NCBI GenBank assembly: GCA_963920765.1
Contig: OY987243.1
Span: 9,300,001-9,364,000, forward strand
Source of the DNA: Ulota crispa
Lineage: Eukaryota; Streptophyta; Bryopsida; Orthotrichales; Orthotrichaceae
DNA: 64,000 nucleotides
Direction of reading: 5' to 3'
Part shown: piece after piece, positions 12,268 to 24,225 of the stretch
Layout: every line of letters starts with the position of its first letter
Numbering within the stretch: position 1 is the stretch's first letter
The notes under the pieces: model-generated
What the model was told of the DNA's origin: nothing
Database searches by the model: none
What the model saw: the letters and a program-made list of their open reading frames with translations, nothing else
Position numbers and translations under genes: made by a program

Positions 12268-15200
12268 CTACAAATCACTATTATTTAGAAGCATCTTCAC
12301 CTCATCAAAACTAAGGCTAGCCACATGAATGTACTTGTATTCATCATGATTGGCCTTACAAAAAAACCTAAATACATAGTAAAGATGTTTACAATTTACC
12401 CAGCACTTCCTTTGACCAAGGGACGCTGTCTTCATAGTAGTGAAGTCTTCACAAATACATGACGGGAAATCCAAAATAGTGATGCAATAAGTCTTCTGGG
12501 ATGGGTAAATTCCTGACTGCAATGTAATTACTCTACCACATCCAGGATATGGTATCACAACTATAGAATCTATAGTAGCTTTCAAATTACGAGCAGTCTC
12601 CCATTTGTTTTGATGCTCAACAATTGGCGCATTAGAGTTTTTTCTAATAGTATGTCCAAGCCGCTGAGTTGGGTAAATACTTTGACCAACACATTTGATA
12701 TTTTCATCAATTGACTTTGGGTTAAACGTGGTTAGGCCATCACGGTCAGCAGAATCCTCAAAAAGTTTCTTCTTTGATCCTTCTGCAAGTTCCGTTTGCA
12801 GCTGAAACCCAGCTTCCTTCAGAGATAATATCTCAGATAGACTGAGCTTAGTTCCATATGCAACTGGCCATATTTTTGGTATCGCTGGCCAATCTAGAAC
12901 CCAATTGACCTTACTTCCTCCTACACACCTCTAGAGACCATCCGTGCAACACCAAAAGTCAAAATTGACAATAGCCCTTGAACTATACTCCGTCATTTGC
13001 CCATTGTATGTGTGTGTTGTAATCCCAACTTTCTTTTGTTTGTTTATCTTAGCGCCACACTTTTTCTTCATCCCTACTTGCACTCCGTAGCATGTCTTTG
13101 TTTTCTTCATACATCTTGCAATATGCCATAACTTTGGATTACAATTTGATTTGTATACCTTTGCTGCATGAGGAGGTAACCCGCTTCCTTTGCCAATCTC
13201 ACTTATAGCAATAAGAGTCAATGTGGCTTCCAACCGGGCTTTAGTTGATCTTGTTTGTACTTTTGGAGCTGAAAAGTTGACTTTATTGTGGCAATGCGAG
13301 TTGCCGTCAAATCTTGGAGGAATGTCCAATTTCCGTTTGGTCAAACCAAACACCTCCTCTCCTTCTAGATGAGAGACTCATATTGTGAATTGATTTGCAT
13401 TTGGAAGCTTAGCTACGGCTTTTGCAAACAGAGCTGGATTTCTGCTATGTCTTGCTGCATAAAGACGAAGCTCATCTAATTTTGGACCGGTCCCGGAAGA
13501 AAATCCTTGCAGAAATGCCCAGTAGTTGGTTGTTAGCTGCATTGAACACACCATGTTGTCCGTTGTAGCAACTTACAAGCACTCTCCACGCTTGTCAGAC
13601 ATTTGTTGCCATTTGTTATGGACTATTTCAGCTAAGTCACACATGGGCATCTCAGCTAGCTCTTCCAAGTTCAGCTTTTGCATCAATAGTGTGTGGATAG
13701 TTGGTTCAAACAATAGCAAAAGGGAAGAACATATATACGCCATTCATCAAAAAGTTTGGGAGAAGAGTGCAATCTATATTACAAATGATAGCAACTTGGA
13801 AAGAGCAGTACAGAATTGGATGGAATGTATGCATGAAGGATCATTGGGAAAAAAGGTACTTACCAACTCCAAGAAACCTCCCCATTGTTGATAGCAAAAG
13901 TGCCAAAAGCCCAACCAATTGTCCAACTCCCAAAGAGACTATTCTAATGCTGCTCTTGAAGATAGCCACCACGCCTTTATACCCAAATACCTTTCCTCTG
14001 CTTGTAGCATAGTCTTGGCATCTTTGTACTGCTTACATGATTGTTTGTGGGTATGACAAAACTCCGTGCAAATGAGTTTATTGGTATGCCCATTCAATGA
14101 TGTGGTCCAGTGCAACAAGCACAAGCATTCCTAATCAATCATTGGTTCTTGCTTATTCCCATTGCCATAAACCACTCAAACTCCGTGCCAATTGGCCTTG
14201 GCGTTGTCTGCCATAAAACCTTTGAAGTTTATCTTCCTAATGCCATGGCGCGCCATTACAAAGTTTAGGGAAAGCTACATTTGTGTTTGCAATAGAGCAT
14301 CTTTGCTCATCATATTGCAAACACAAATGGTCATGACACGGCAGTGTTCAGTGTCATAGACATGGGCAGCCATAGTAGTCCACCCTTTAACCCTCTTGAC
14401 ATGGTCAAACATACACCACAAACTTTGCAAGTCTCCTCCTAGTTGCATTTGCCTAATTAAGTCAACCCCGCTCCTAGGACCATCCTCAGACATTTTGAAC
14501 AAGTAAACCTTGTCTTTCCTTTGACCTGGAAACACGCTATCTTGGATGAATGAATATGTGCTTTTAAGCTTCAACGTGATAATGTTATCAATAGGCCCAC
14601 CGCTAGTAATATTCTTGAACTTAGAAATTTTGTTTCTAATGCTAGGGGAGCTAAGTTCTCAAAACTTGTCCATGACATCAACTAGTGCTTCACCTCTCAA
14701 TGGTTCTCTAATATTGTGCTACCCCTCCTCATAGAATAACACTATGTCCAAGAACTCTTTACATGCACCAAGTGCAATTGCCGAGTTCTTGGCGGTTGGT
14801 GTCAAAGAGACCTAATGCTCTATCAAGTCTGAGGTGAGCTCAATGGAATCTTGACAAATACCCTTACCAACTAGATGGGTATGTGTTCCCACATGAATAC
14901 ACGCCCTAGATAAACTCGAAGAATTGAGAATCCTGTACGTATAATAAAGGCAAGGCAATTTGCAAGAAGGAATGGTTTTACAAATCTTGCAAACTAAATT
15001 GGATTTTTCAAGATATGTGGCACCAACAATAAATACTTTTGGCAAAGATCCAGTCCACTCAGTTTCATTTGGCGGCCCTCCACGCAAGACTCTTGGGCAA
15101 TGGACATTCAAGCAAACTAAGTGGCCAATGCAAAATGAGTAACGGAACTTCAGCCCAAAGTCGTTGGCAATATTTGTGGTGTGGGTATGGGTCCAATTAT

Positions 15201-15700
15201 GAGCATCATACTGCCTATCCATCCCTTCTAGTTGGCATTGACGTGACTGCTAGAGTTTAATCTCAAAGATGGTGCAGAGGAAGTAGATGGCAATGAAACC
15301 AGAGGCAATTCGAACATAATATTGCCATTGAAAGATTGGGGGAGGTGACATACTAATTTGCACACAACTGTGTCTAAATCTAAGAATTTCAGCTCGTTTC
15401 TAGCACGCGGATGGTTCTGCAGATCTTTTAGACACTGCTATATGGAAATGAACCCCTCAACTTTAGGATGGATCAGTGGTGGAAAAGAACTACTTGGAAT
15501 GTTTTCTATAGGAAAACATGGAGTGGAGCTATTTTTGGAAATTGGAGATAGGAAACCACTTCTGCCATTGGTTATCCCTAAGTCGTCATCTAATGACTCA
15601 GCCAATGACACATGAATGCGATTAGCAGGGTAAACTAATTCATGAGCTCCGCATAACATTGGAAGGGTAGAAGTAGCTGAACCAGGTGTCAACTTCAAAG
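12268..15700 (-). pseudogene. Mutator-like (MULE) transposase with SWIM zinc finger, decayed
   Basis: Conserved blocks appear in order on the minus strand. A cysteine-rich N-terminal region (CKICKTIPSCKLPC, about 14930-15000) comes first. The core follows: FKMSEDGPRSGVDLIRQM, WCMFDHVKRVKGWTTMAAHV (about 14300-14490) and FKGFMADNAKANW (about 14190-14230). Next is CKQYKDAKTM...AWWLSSRAA (13945-14050), then FWHFCYQQWGGFLEL before a GT donor (about 13870). The C-terminus has a CxC...CxH SWIM-type zinc finger (CICEDF...CKH, about 12370-12460). Transposases of the Mutator superfamily cut and paste DNA using a DDE RNase-H fold and often have SWIM fingers. Several in-frame stops interrupt it, so it is not functional. 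MULE assignment rests on the SWIM finger, element ends and duplication length; the exact clade is unknown. Confidence 0.75.
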
Positions 15701-16296
15701 GGGTTATATCTTACACAACTGCGGATGTGCCAAAGGCATGGTAGTTGCCTGAACTAAACTCCCACCCTTGTCCAATAGGAGTGTTGATTTGCAAGCACAA
15801 AACAGTAGAAATGACTTGAATCCCTTCTGCATCAAACAATTATTCTTCTACCTAAATTGCGTTCCTATTAAGGTGGAAACATAAGCTTAAAATAGAAGCC
15901 GGAACCCAAGCAACGCCACTTGCAAAACAAGGAAACAAAATGGGAATAGCAGCGCCATCGCCACAAATAGAAGCCATTGTCATAATCAAGAATTACTAAA
16001 AACAAGAAAACAGCAATGGATTAGAGGTTATCCAGCCAATACTTGAATTTGTGGAATGTTTAGGTTAGGATGAAGATGGCACTGACAACAACGGCACAAG
16101 CATTAAAGATAGTATCTTACATCGATGCGCGACAGAATCCAATATAGGGATTTGTATCTAAAACCAAGAAAGATTACTAGCAATACTTAGGGGTGATGAA
16201 AAAAATTGGGAGTTTAAATAGTACGGTAACTAACCTAGTTAATATCATCTCAAAAGTGCCCTTAGGTGAATATACTGATCAAAATTCACCCATTTG

Positions 16297-17296
16297 TATT
16301 GTAGAATAACCTCAAATAAAATTTGTCGCACTTTGATTTTGCACTTAAAGATAATGTCATGTTATGTATTGAAATTGAGGCCAATTGGGCCATTTTTTAT
16401 CTTACATTTTCTACATCTCATTCATGCCCTCAAATTCAACCAAGCACACCCAAATTTGATCTCAAGAAACTAGAGTCCAAATTTTGACTAATAGCTTTGT
16501 GCCCCAAATCAAGACTTTACAGGGCTTTACAAGAGAATTGATTGAAAAATAGTGATGATTAATTTTGAAGATTTCATTGCATGGATGTGTAGGTAACAAC
16601 CAAGCGCACATCCATATGCACAACTTTCATGCTAAGAAAAACTCATTAACTCAAAAGTAATTGATATTCAAACAGTTGAGTGTAATATATGATGTGTCCA
16701 AATCTTGTAAATTAGATATACTCAATATTATATTAGCTTTTAACCAAATAAACACAACAACATGTTCAAAGTCCCAATCTACGCCAACCCTATTTTAGTA
16801 GGGGTGATGAAGTTTGGAACTTTGAACATGTTGTTGTGCTTCTTTGGTTAAAAGCTAACATAATATGATATATATCTAATTTACAAGATTTGGACACATC
16901 ATATGTTACACTCAACTGTTTGAATATCAATTACTTTTGAGTTAATGAGTTTTTCTTAGCATGAAAGTTGTGCATATGGATGTGCGCTTGGTTGTTACCT
17001 ACACATCCATGCAATGAAATCTTCAAAATTAATCATCACTATTTTTCAATCAATTCTCTTGTAAAGCCCTGTAAAGTCTTGATTTGGGACACAAAGCTAT
17101 TAGTCAAAATTTGGACTCTAGTTTCTTGAGATCGAATTTGGATGTGCTTGGTTGAATTTGAGGGCATGAATGAGATGTAGAAAATGTAAGATAAAAAATG
17201 GCCCAATTGGCCTCAATTTCAATACATAACATGAAATTACCTTTAAGTGCAAAATCAAAGTGCAACAAATTTTATTTGAGGGTACTGTACAATAAC
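16297..17296. repeat. Long palindrome, arms of about 480 bp
   Basis: Sequence from about 16297 to 16776 is repeated in inverted orientation at about 16815-17296, around a loop of about 38 bp. Arms match closely over their whole length (for example CAACAACATGTTCAAAG at 16755 against CTTTGAACATGTTGTTG at 16820), with scattered substitutions. It fills the space between the divergent transposase and passenger genes. Transcribed, it would form a long hairpin. It could also be a foldback insertion of its own. Confidence 0.9.
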
Positions 17297-17497
17297 GCTT
17301 CATCACTTAATAGAGGAAGTAACTTGGTAAAAAATCAATTGTAGGCCATGTTACGTGAAATTTTTGGAGGCATGCATGATCACTGATTCTAGTTGTTTAC
17401 CAACATGATTGCCTTAATTGATCAAATCTAATACTGTTGGCTTGAAATCAAAAACATTTTCTTGTATACACTAATCAATGTAGTGAGCTGCGCACTC

Positions 17498-17507
17498 CTA
17501 TATAAAG
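17498..17507 (+). promoter_or_regulatory. TATA box of the passenger gene
   Basis: CTATATAAAG stands about 40 bp before the start of the first exon-like reading frame on the plus strand, and about 200 bp beyond the palindrome. Position and sequence fit a core promoter; transcription is inferred. Confidence 0.5.
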
Positions 17508-17539
17508 GGCAAGGCAAAGTTAGCAAGTCATCTTTTGCT

Positions 17540-20500
17540 ACAAAGAAGGGTTGTAGCAATTGGTGTTTGGTTGTGCGGTGGATCGGCTGAAGCAGAGGTT
17601 GTTCATATGTCTAGGAATGCAAGAGAAACCACATAGAGCAAGACAGAAAGCCAGCTTTAAGTTTTGCACAAGGAAACAATTAGCACAAGCTACAATGTCT
17701 TGTCGTTCCCAAAGGGTGACTAGATTGCAAGCTAACAATATAGTTTAGAATCTATCATACGAGAGTAAAGGGCAAGAGGTCACTAATTTGGATTCAAGTG
17801 ATGTGCTGCTTGCACAAAATTTGGACATTGGAAGTGGACACCACGGCGCTCCCAGTCATTCTGATGATACGGTAACGGAACAACTTACTCTTGCTTCCAA
17901 ACCTTTGAAATTGAGTGTATTACTGTATGCTATAATTTATGTTATATTTACTAGGATTGGTCTTTGCGGAATTTGTGCAATTTTATTATGGCCTAGATCT
18001 TAGACAGTAGATATATGAAAATAACACATTGATTACCGATTGAACCACAGTCATGGTTATTGTCTTTAGCAATGGATGTCAGTTTACCACAACAACTTGT
18101 TTAGTACATAGCTAAGTAAAAGGTTTTTGCTTCTAAAATTCAAATTTGGAAGTAACAGTGAAATCAATCCTAACAAGCTCAACTCCAGAAAATTATCTGA
18201 TATCATTGTTTAATTGCGTCGAGAATAATGATGTACTTGAAGGCGCCGACTTCTAGAATATTGTGTCATTATGAATTGACAAGATCTTCTCCGTACCTCC
18301 GTCAATCATGGATCCCACCAACTGTTCTTTCAAAATCAAGACGTTTACCCGGCTTTTGTGTGCCCTATGCGCCGCTTGCTTGTTGCGTGCTTGGGCTTCC
18401 AACCTTGCCGCACCCTAAACTGCCGCTTTCTTGTCTTTTGTTTGCACTTGCTGCCCTTTCATTAGCTCATCTTGTGATCGCGCTTGTGTCTTGGCTTTAT
18501 GAGGGTACGAGTAGGTTATTTGATACCTCACTTCTGGCTGTAAAAATTGCACGTTGAATTGGTTTGCTTGTGTGTCTGCTTACGTATTTGGTGCATACAG
18601 TGATGGGTCAAGCCACAAATTTCTTGTTGCCAGCTTAGGGCGCTTCATCCTTTATGCTCCACATTGCGTGTCAAGCTTATGTTACGTTTTGCATTTCTCT
18701 TGCGGTTCAGGTTATTGCTAATTCTCCAAAAGAGGTTGGATCTAAAGGTTGAAAGCTCCAAGTTGTTAATAATATGCTTGAGGAGTGTCACTTGTTAATG
18801 CTAGAGATTGGGCTCGGTTGTGATTGCTTAGCAAATAGAGTGTTGCAAGTGGTTTAGTGTTACTAGTCAGCACCAAGAGTTGATACATTGACGTTTTGGT
18901 AATCAGTTTCTGGCCTCGAGTTGCAGAGAATGGTAGGGGAGGGGAGTTCAGTAGGCGGGCCTCATCAAGATATTGGCAATGAAGATTCACGACCTTTAGG
19001 GTTGTAGTTGGCAAGCCCGGGGTCTGTGAACAAAGACGTTGTAGCCCTTGGCGACAACAACGTTCCGAGAGTTGATCAGCAGGGCTTGAGGGAGCATGGT
19101 GAAGAAATTGTCAGTGACAAAGAGCAAGAGATCCAAGAAACAATGGCTTTGCAAATTGGAGTATCAGCCGCACCATTATGTTACCAAATCTTGCATATTT
19201 GAATATCTGAATCATTGACATGCTTGTAAGACATAACGCAAAATCTGCTTGAGAATGAAGTTCAACAATAGTATACTTTGAGATGTACTTCCATTCCTGT
19301 TGCTATTAGAGATGTTCATTTAGCGCATTTGAATTTAAGATTCACATTCATTAACGCAAATATAATACCAGATAGATAAAACAAGTCCCCGCTTTTGCAC
19401 TTACACTATTTGTACTCCCAAATGCACTAGTTGAGAGCTTTCCAAGCAATAGTGAGGAAATCTCATGTATTGTTGAGTTTAACAAATTGTAAGAGTTTTT
19501 AAGATTTGAGCAAAAAATTGGTGTTAATGCAAACAAATCAACTAAAATACTCTCCAAATTTGGCTAGTGCATTTGTTCAAAACAACATTCAACATTTCTG
19601 ATCATTGATTCAATTATAAAACGGTTGTCAAACTTAACAACTAAGGAAAATGAAGACTAAGATAGCAAAATAGTTCAGTTGCTATACTTCTAACAATTGT
19701 GACAATTTTGGGTGGCTGTAGGATTCAAGTGAAGAGGAGGACTTAGAGATTGCAAAGCTAATTCAAGACAAAGCAATTGACAAGTTTTGGCTGGACTCCT
19801 TGCTTGACCACAATAGCATTCTCAAATCAATGTGGTTTAAGCCTGTAGATTCAGCAAAGTTTGCCATCCCATTATGTAGGATGCTGTCACTGCCACTGGT
19901 AAGGCCCGTGCTTGAGAAGGACGTCACGGCTCTAGAGAGCGCATTTGCTCATGGCTACAGCAAAGGTAGTAGGGTGATGTTTGTTTCACCTTACAATGAC
20001 CAGGGCCAGAGTCAATTAGTAATAGATGACATAGTAAAAACGTGGGATTCTTTTTGAGTTATAAAGAATAAAAGGTTTGAATTTTAGCTCTTGAACCATC
20101 TCCATCAAAAGACTCTTAGCAACTTGATGTTCTATGTTTGAGACGGTAATAATTGGTTAGTAGTGTGGACCACTTTCATCTAGAAATTGAAGAGCACGGA
20201 ATGCGCATGGCATTTTTGGCCTGAGTGTATTGTTCTGAACACAAAGGGCTGCGCTGCATTGGCAATGCACACAATGAACAATGTGAATCAGTGAATACTT
20301 TAGATCTTCTAACTATATTGCATTAGATTATATTGTATTTGTTCCATGGTATTTTTGAAACTTGCAATTACCCTAAACCTATTATCAGTATATCTTAACA
20401 AAAGTTCTGGTTAAAACAAACTCATTTAATCGTAGTTGTTTGGTTAGGTTGACTTGTCAATTCTCACTACTTCTAAAAAGTTACCACTTATTTTATTAAG

Positions 20501-23150
20501 TGGATTTTTTCCAACTCGACTGAATTTGGGCACGTCACGACCAACCTTGTCCATTGCATACACAAGGTCAATACATATGGGTTGCTCAAATTAGAGGATT
20601 TCAAAGTGCTGCTCACTGCAGAAGAGTACCGTTGTCTTGATGGAGATATCTCTATCATGTAGATACTTGTTATATATTTATGTTTATGTTGATTTTAATA
20701 AATCAATAGTTGAGGCAAAAGGGGTGGTTGTGGTGAGGACCATGGTTTGGTGACAGCGCAGCGGCCATAGATTCCAGTGCGTTGCGCCGTCTTGTCACAT
20801 GCACAGCTCAAGGGGGTAGGTAGCGGGTTGGCTGGACCAATTTCCTGCCTCACTAGCTGCCAAGCCGTGAACCGCCATCACCGCTCGACAAATTTGATGG
20901 AATTCGAACCCGGACCGGCGGCGACTAGAGATGACCGCTTCTCCAGCCAACCAAGTCCACGACTTGGCGACTGAAGACAAGCGCTTGACGCTATTATATG
21001 CTTGCAAGGGCACGTGGCCATTTTCCGATGGTATTTATTTTGTAATTTAATTATTTTCATATGCTTATCTAGATATTTTGGAGGCTCATATATTTTGCCT
21101 TTGTTTGAACAAAAATACTAAGGGTTTAGAAGTCAATAGGAAAGGTGTGAAAGGAAAAAGGGTTTGGCATCTATGGTGGGGTTAGGATAGGGAAGACATG
21201 GGCTGATGTGCCCCACCTCCCTACCTTAGATAAGGTCGAAATTATGGAGGAAAGATCCCTTAGTTGTTGGAAGTTAGTGTATGAGTGTTGGTGGGAAGAA
21301 GGGGAAAAATCCCGAAACTTTGATGTGAGATTTTTTTCTGTATATACGTGATTTTGAATTGAAATTTGAGGAGGTTGTTCCTTGTGTGATTACCTTTTCA
21401 AAATGAGTTTGCAAGTTTGCTTTGGAGTTGTGATGCAAAAGTTATGAGTGTTTGAATTTTGGAGTCAAAAAGCCAAACTATAAAGAAAGGCTGAGACTTT
21501 AACAAGCCATAACTTATGATCTGTATATCATTTTGCAACAAGATTTGGAGGGAGTGTTTATCTTAGTCTTGGTTTTTTAGAAAGTCCTTAAACTCAAGGT
21601 TTGAAGCTTGGACAAGAAAGTTATGGAAGTGTGAAGGTTTGAAGGTGGCTGCCCTTTTGTTAGGAGAAGGCCAAAACTTTGAAGAACTACAACTTTTGGA
21701 CAGTATGAAATTTTCTTCTCAAATTTTTAGGAGTGATAGTTTGTTGTTATAGCTTTTTGAATTGTCTTTAATCATTTCATTTGAAGTTTTATTGAAGAAG
21801 TTATAGTGGGTAGAAGTTGGAGGTTTGGATGCTCTTTAAAAAAATTGAGACCCACATTTTGATTGACTAGAGCTTTCGGACAGAGTTTTATTTTGAAGTG
21901 AAAATTTTAGAGATTGTAGCCAGTGATATCATCTTTCTAAATTGATATCACGTTTCTATGGATGATGTATAGAACAAAAGTTATAGAGGTTTATAGAGGC
22001 AGTGTTTAGTTTGTAAGAAGAAAGAAGAGCCTCTACTTTGAACCCGCATAACTTTTGGACAATATCTTAGATTGAGTTGAAATTTGGAGAGATATTAGAG
22101 GGTTAGAAGAGCTTTTCAAATTGCTATTACACTTAGCATTTGAATCTTTGAGCCATCTGTAGCACTAGATAGAAGGTCGCTGCTTTTCTGGGACTTGTTA
22201 TTTGTGATTTTCCTCATTGTTTTTATTAAAACATGAAGACTTGAAGACATGAAGACTTGAAGATCTGAAGATATGAAGATTTCAAGAGGAATGTTTTGGG
22301 TTTATTTTTTATGTATGTGTGGGATGTGGCTTTGTTATTCCTAGCCGATTTTGGAAGCTCGTTTGTCAATTCATTTCCATTCTATTTTGTAAATCTTGTT
22401 GCGGGCAGTTTGGGTTAAACCAAACTTAACCCCATTTATTGTCGTGGTGATAAAGTGAGATTGATCACTCACATGGTCGAGACTTGCTCTGTTCTCACGA
22501 TCTGGAGTTTTGGCCAGCAGATCGTGAATTTGATTTTAGAATCTTGTCATACGGACGGCAGCTCGTGTTTGCTGTCTCGATCTACCCGTCCCGTATCTAG
22601 TGGGCTCTTATTCCTACTTTGACCTTTATACCCTTAGAGCCAGCCACTAGATAGGTCAACGGAAGACTGAAGACTGAAGATTTGAAGAGAAGATCAAGAT
22701 TAAAGACGATTTTAATCGGCAACGCACAATCGCAGCAAGACACCCTGCGTGTTCCCAAGGCGCGCTCTTCTCAACCCGACACCGTATGTGTCAAAACCAG
22801 AAATTAAAGCCTCTCCTCTGGCATCCCCTGACTGCTGAAGTGTTCATCTAATTCTTGCACAGAGTTAGCCATGTTTAGTTGTGGTGAATTATATGAAGTG
22901 GAATTTTTCAATATTGCAATGACTCCTTGCTAACTTTTAATGGTTGGTAATGTAGCAAGAGGTCACCACAGCTGCCGATGAGGCCGCGGGTTCATATTGA
23001 AAGAATGTGAAACCAAAGGATCAATTGGCTATAGGTGTTCACAAAGCCATGGCGGATGCAACGGCAGCCAAAGTGAAACACTTCAAGACCAACTTTGATA
23101 AGCTTGTCGGCGTGACAAATCTAAAGCACAAAGCGAGGTGGTTGGAAGAG
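17540..23150 (+). pseudogene. Passenger gene, N-terminal and ParB-like part (split by solo LTR)
   Basis: Exon-like blocks on the plus strand. 17560-17935 is a basic then acidic region with one stop. 19010-19200 is acidic and low in similarity to anything I know. 19722-20290 begins DSSEEEDLEIAKLIQDKAID, continues KPVDSAKFAIPL...FVSPYNDQGQ, then MFYV-stop-DGNNWLVVW and HFWPECIVLNTKGCAALAM. 20525-20632 reads NLVHCIHKVNTYG...LLTAEEY and is interrupted by the LTR; it resumes at 22782 (WHPLTAEVFI). 22958-23150 is helical and lysine-rich, ending at a GT donor. The DGN-x-x-x-V-x-W stretch resembles the nucleotide-binding core (DGxHR) of ParB/sulfiredoxin-fold proteins, with the key His-Arg lost here. 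Several stops make it a pseudogene. The ParB-like assignment is tentative; the gene probably continues into 25954-29303. Confidence 0.5.
20633..22781 (+). mobile_element. Solo LTR, family shared with 35820-37970
   Basis: A 2,149-bp unit starting TGTC and ending GACA, flanked by a 4-bp duplication CCGT (20629-20632 and 22782-22785). A second copy lies at 35820-37970. Terminal signature, target duplication and lack of any internal domain fit a solo LTR of a retrotransposon. It sits inside an exon of the passenger gene of the giant MULE, so it arrived later. From the first 100 bp the two copies differ at roughly a tenth of positions, so it is not recent. This copy keeps more CG and C than the other. 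Superfamily cannot be told without an internal region. Confidence 0.75.
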
Positions 23151-23429
23151 GTAAGAAATATCTATTTTAATAGCTTCAGTTTATTAAACTTTTTAGACAA
23201 CGCACTAGACTAGAAATTCAATGCTTCACACATTCCAAAGGTGGGGATTGAAACTCATCTTGGAACCAGATATGCCTCTGATAACCCTCACAAGAATCAG
23301 TATTATTTAGATTACACCTTGCACCAGCTTTGTTTTTCAATATACTAGTGCTCAAATTTTCTTCTACGTTGAAAAGAAAAATTAAATCCGCGATTACTCA
23401 AGTTGTAAAAGATTCCATATCACCTTTTA

Positions 23430-24225
23430 CATCCTTAGGTCGGAAACTCAGCAAATGTTCTAGGCTCAATATGTGCTTCATATTCCAATTTTTACTACCC
23501 TAAACAAATTCATAATTGGTACTGGCTACCCTAGCTCGGAACCCAAGAGTGAGTTTGTGGTCACTTAATCAAATTGATCTTGGAGTAAAACTTCAGTAAG
23601 CAGAATCGAAACAAGCCTGCAAGAAACTAGCTCGGAACCTGACTGTAAACTTTTGGTCAATTAATCAATTGATTTCAAAGTTTAGCTTGAGTAATCAGAT
23701 TCCAAATTGGCTTGCAAAAGACTAGGTCGGAACCTGACAGTAAGCTTGTATTCAGATAGTCAAGTTGTTTTTGGAGATTTACTTTAGTAAACGGATTTGA
23801 AATTGGCCCCTTAGAGACTAGCTCGGAACTTGAGAGTCAAATTGAGGTTAGATAATCAAACTGTTTTCGGAGCTTAACTTAAAACAATAGATTCCAAATT
23901 GGCCTAGAAACCCCTAGCTTGGAACTTGAGAGTGCATTTTAGATTCGATATTTAATTTGTTGTCAAGCTAATCTTGAGATAACAGATTCTGAATTGGCTA
24001 CCATGAGTCCAACTCGGAACCTATGAGCAGGTTCAATGAGTGATATTCAATTTGAGGTTTGAATTTATTTGATAAATTAGATTCCTTGACACCTTTCAAA
24101 GGGCTAGGTCGGAACCTGAGAGCAGTTTAAAGGTTTGGTGTTCATTCCGCCCGTTGATTTGAACTTGCCAGAACAAATTCCAAACTAGCCTTGATCACGT
24201 TTGCTTGGAACCTAAGAGGTTGGTT
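23430..24225. repeat. About 96-bp tandem array in an intron-like gap
   Basis: The core TAGCTCGGAACCTGAGAGT recurs near 23437, 23531, 23632, 23728, 23821, 23917, 24014, 24108 and 24208, a spacing of 93-101 bp, about nine units. It lies in the 2.8-kb gap between the GT donor at 23151 and the AG acceptor before 25954 of the passenger gene. The core is close to one half of the inverted motif scattered over the element. Confidence 0.7.

Noticed and set aside
13526-14012. Plus-strand ORFs of 100-120 aa
   Set aside because: They lie antisense to recognisable MULE transposase blocks and match nothing themselves.
20890-20925. tRNA-like GAATTCGAACCCGG word
   Set aside because: Isolated T-loop-like string in the solo LTR; no cloverleaf can be drawn around it.
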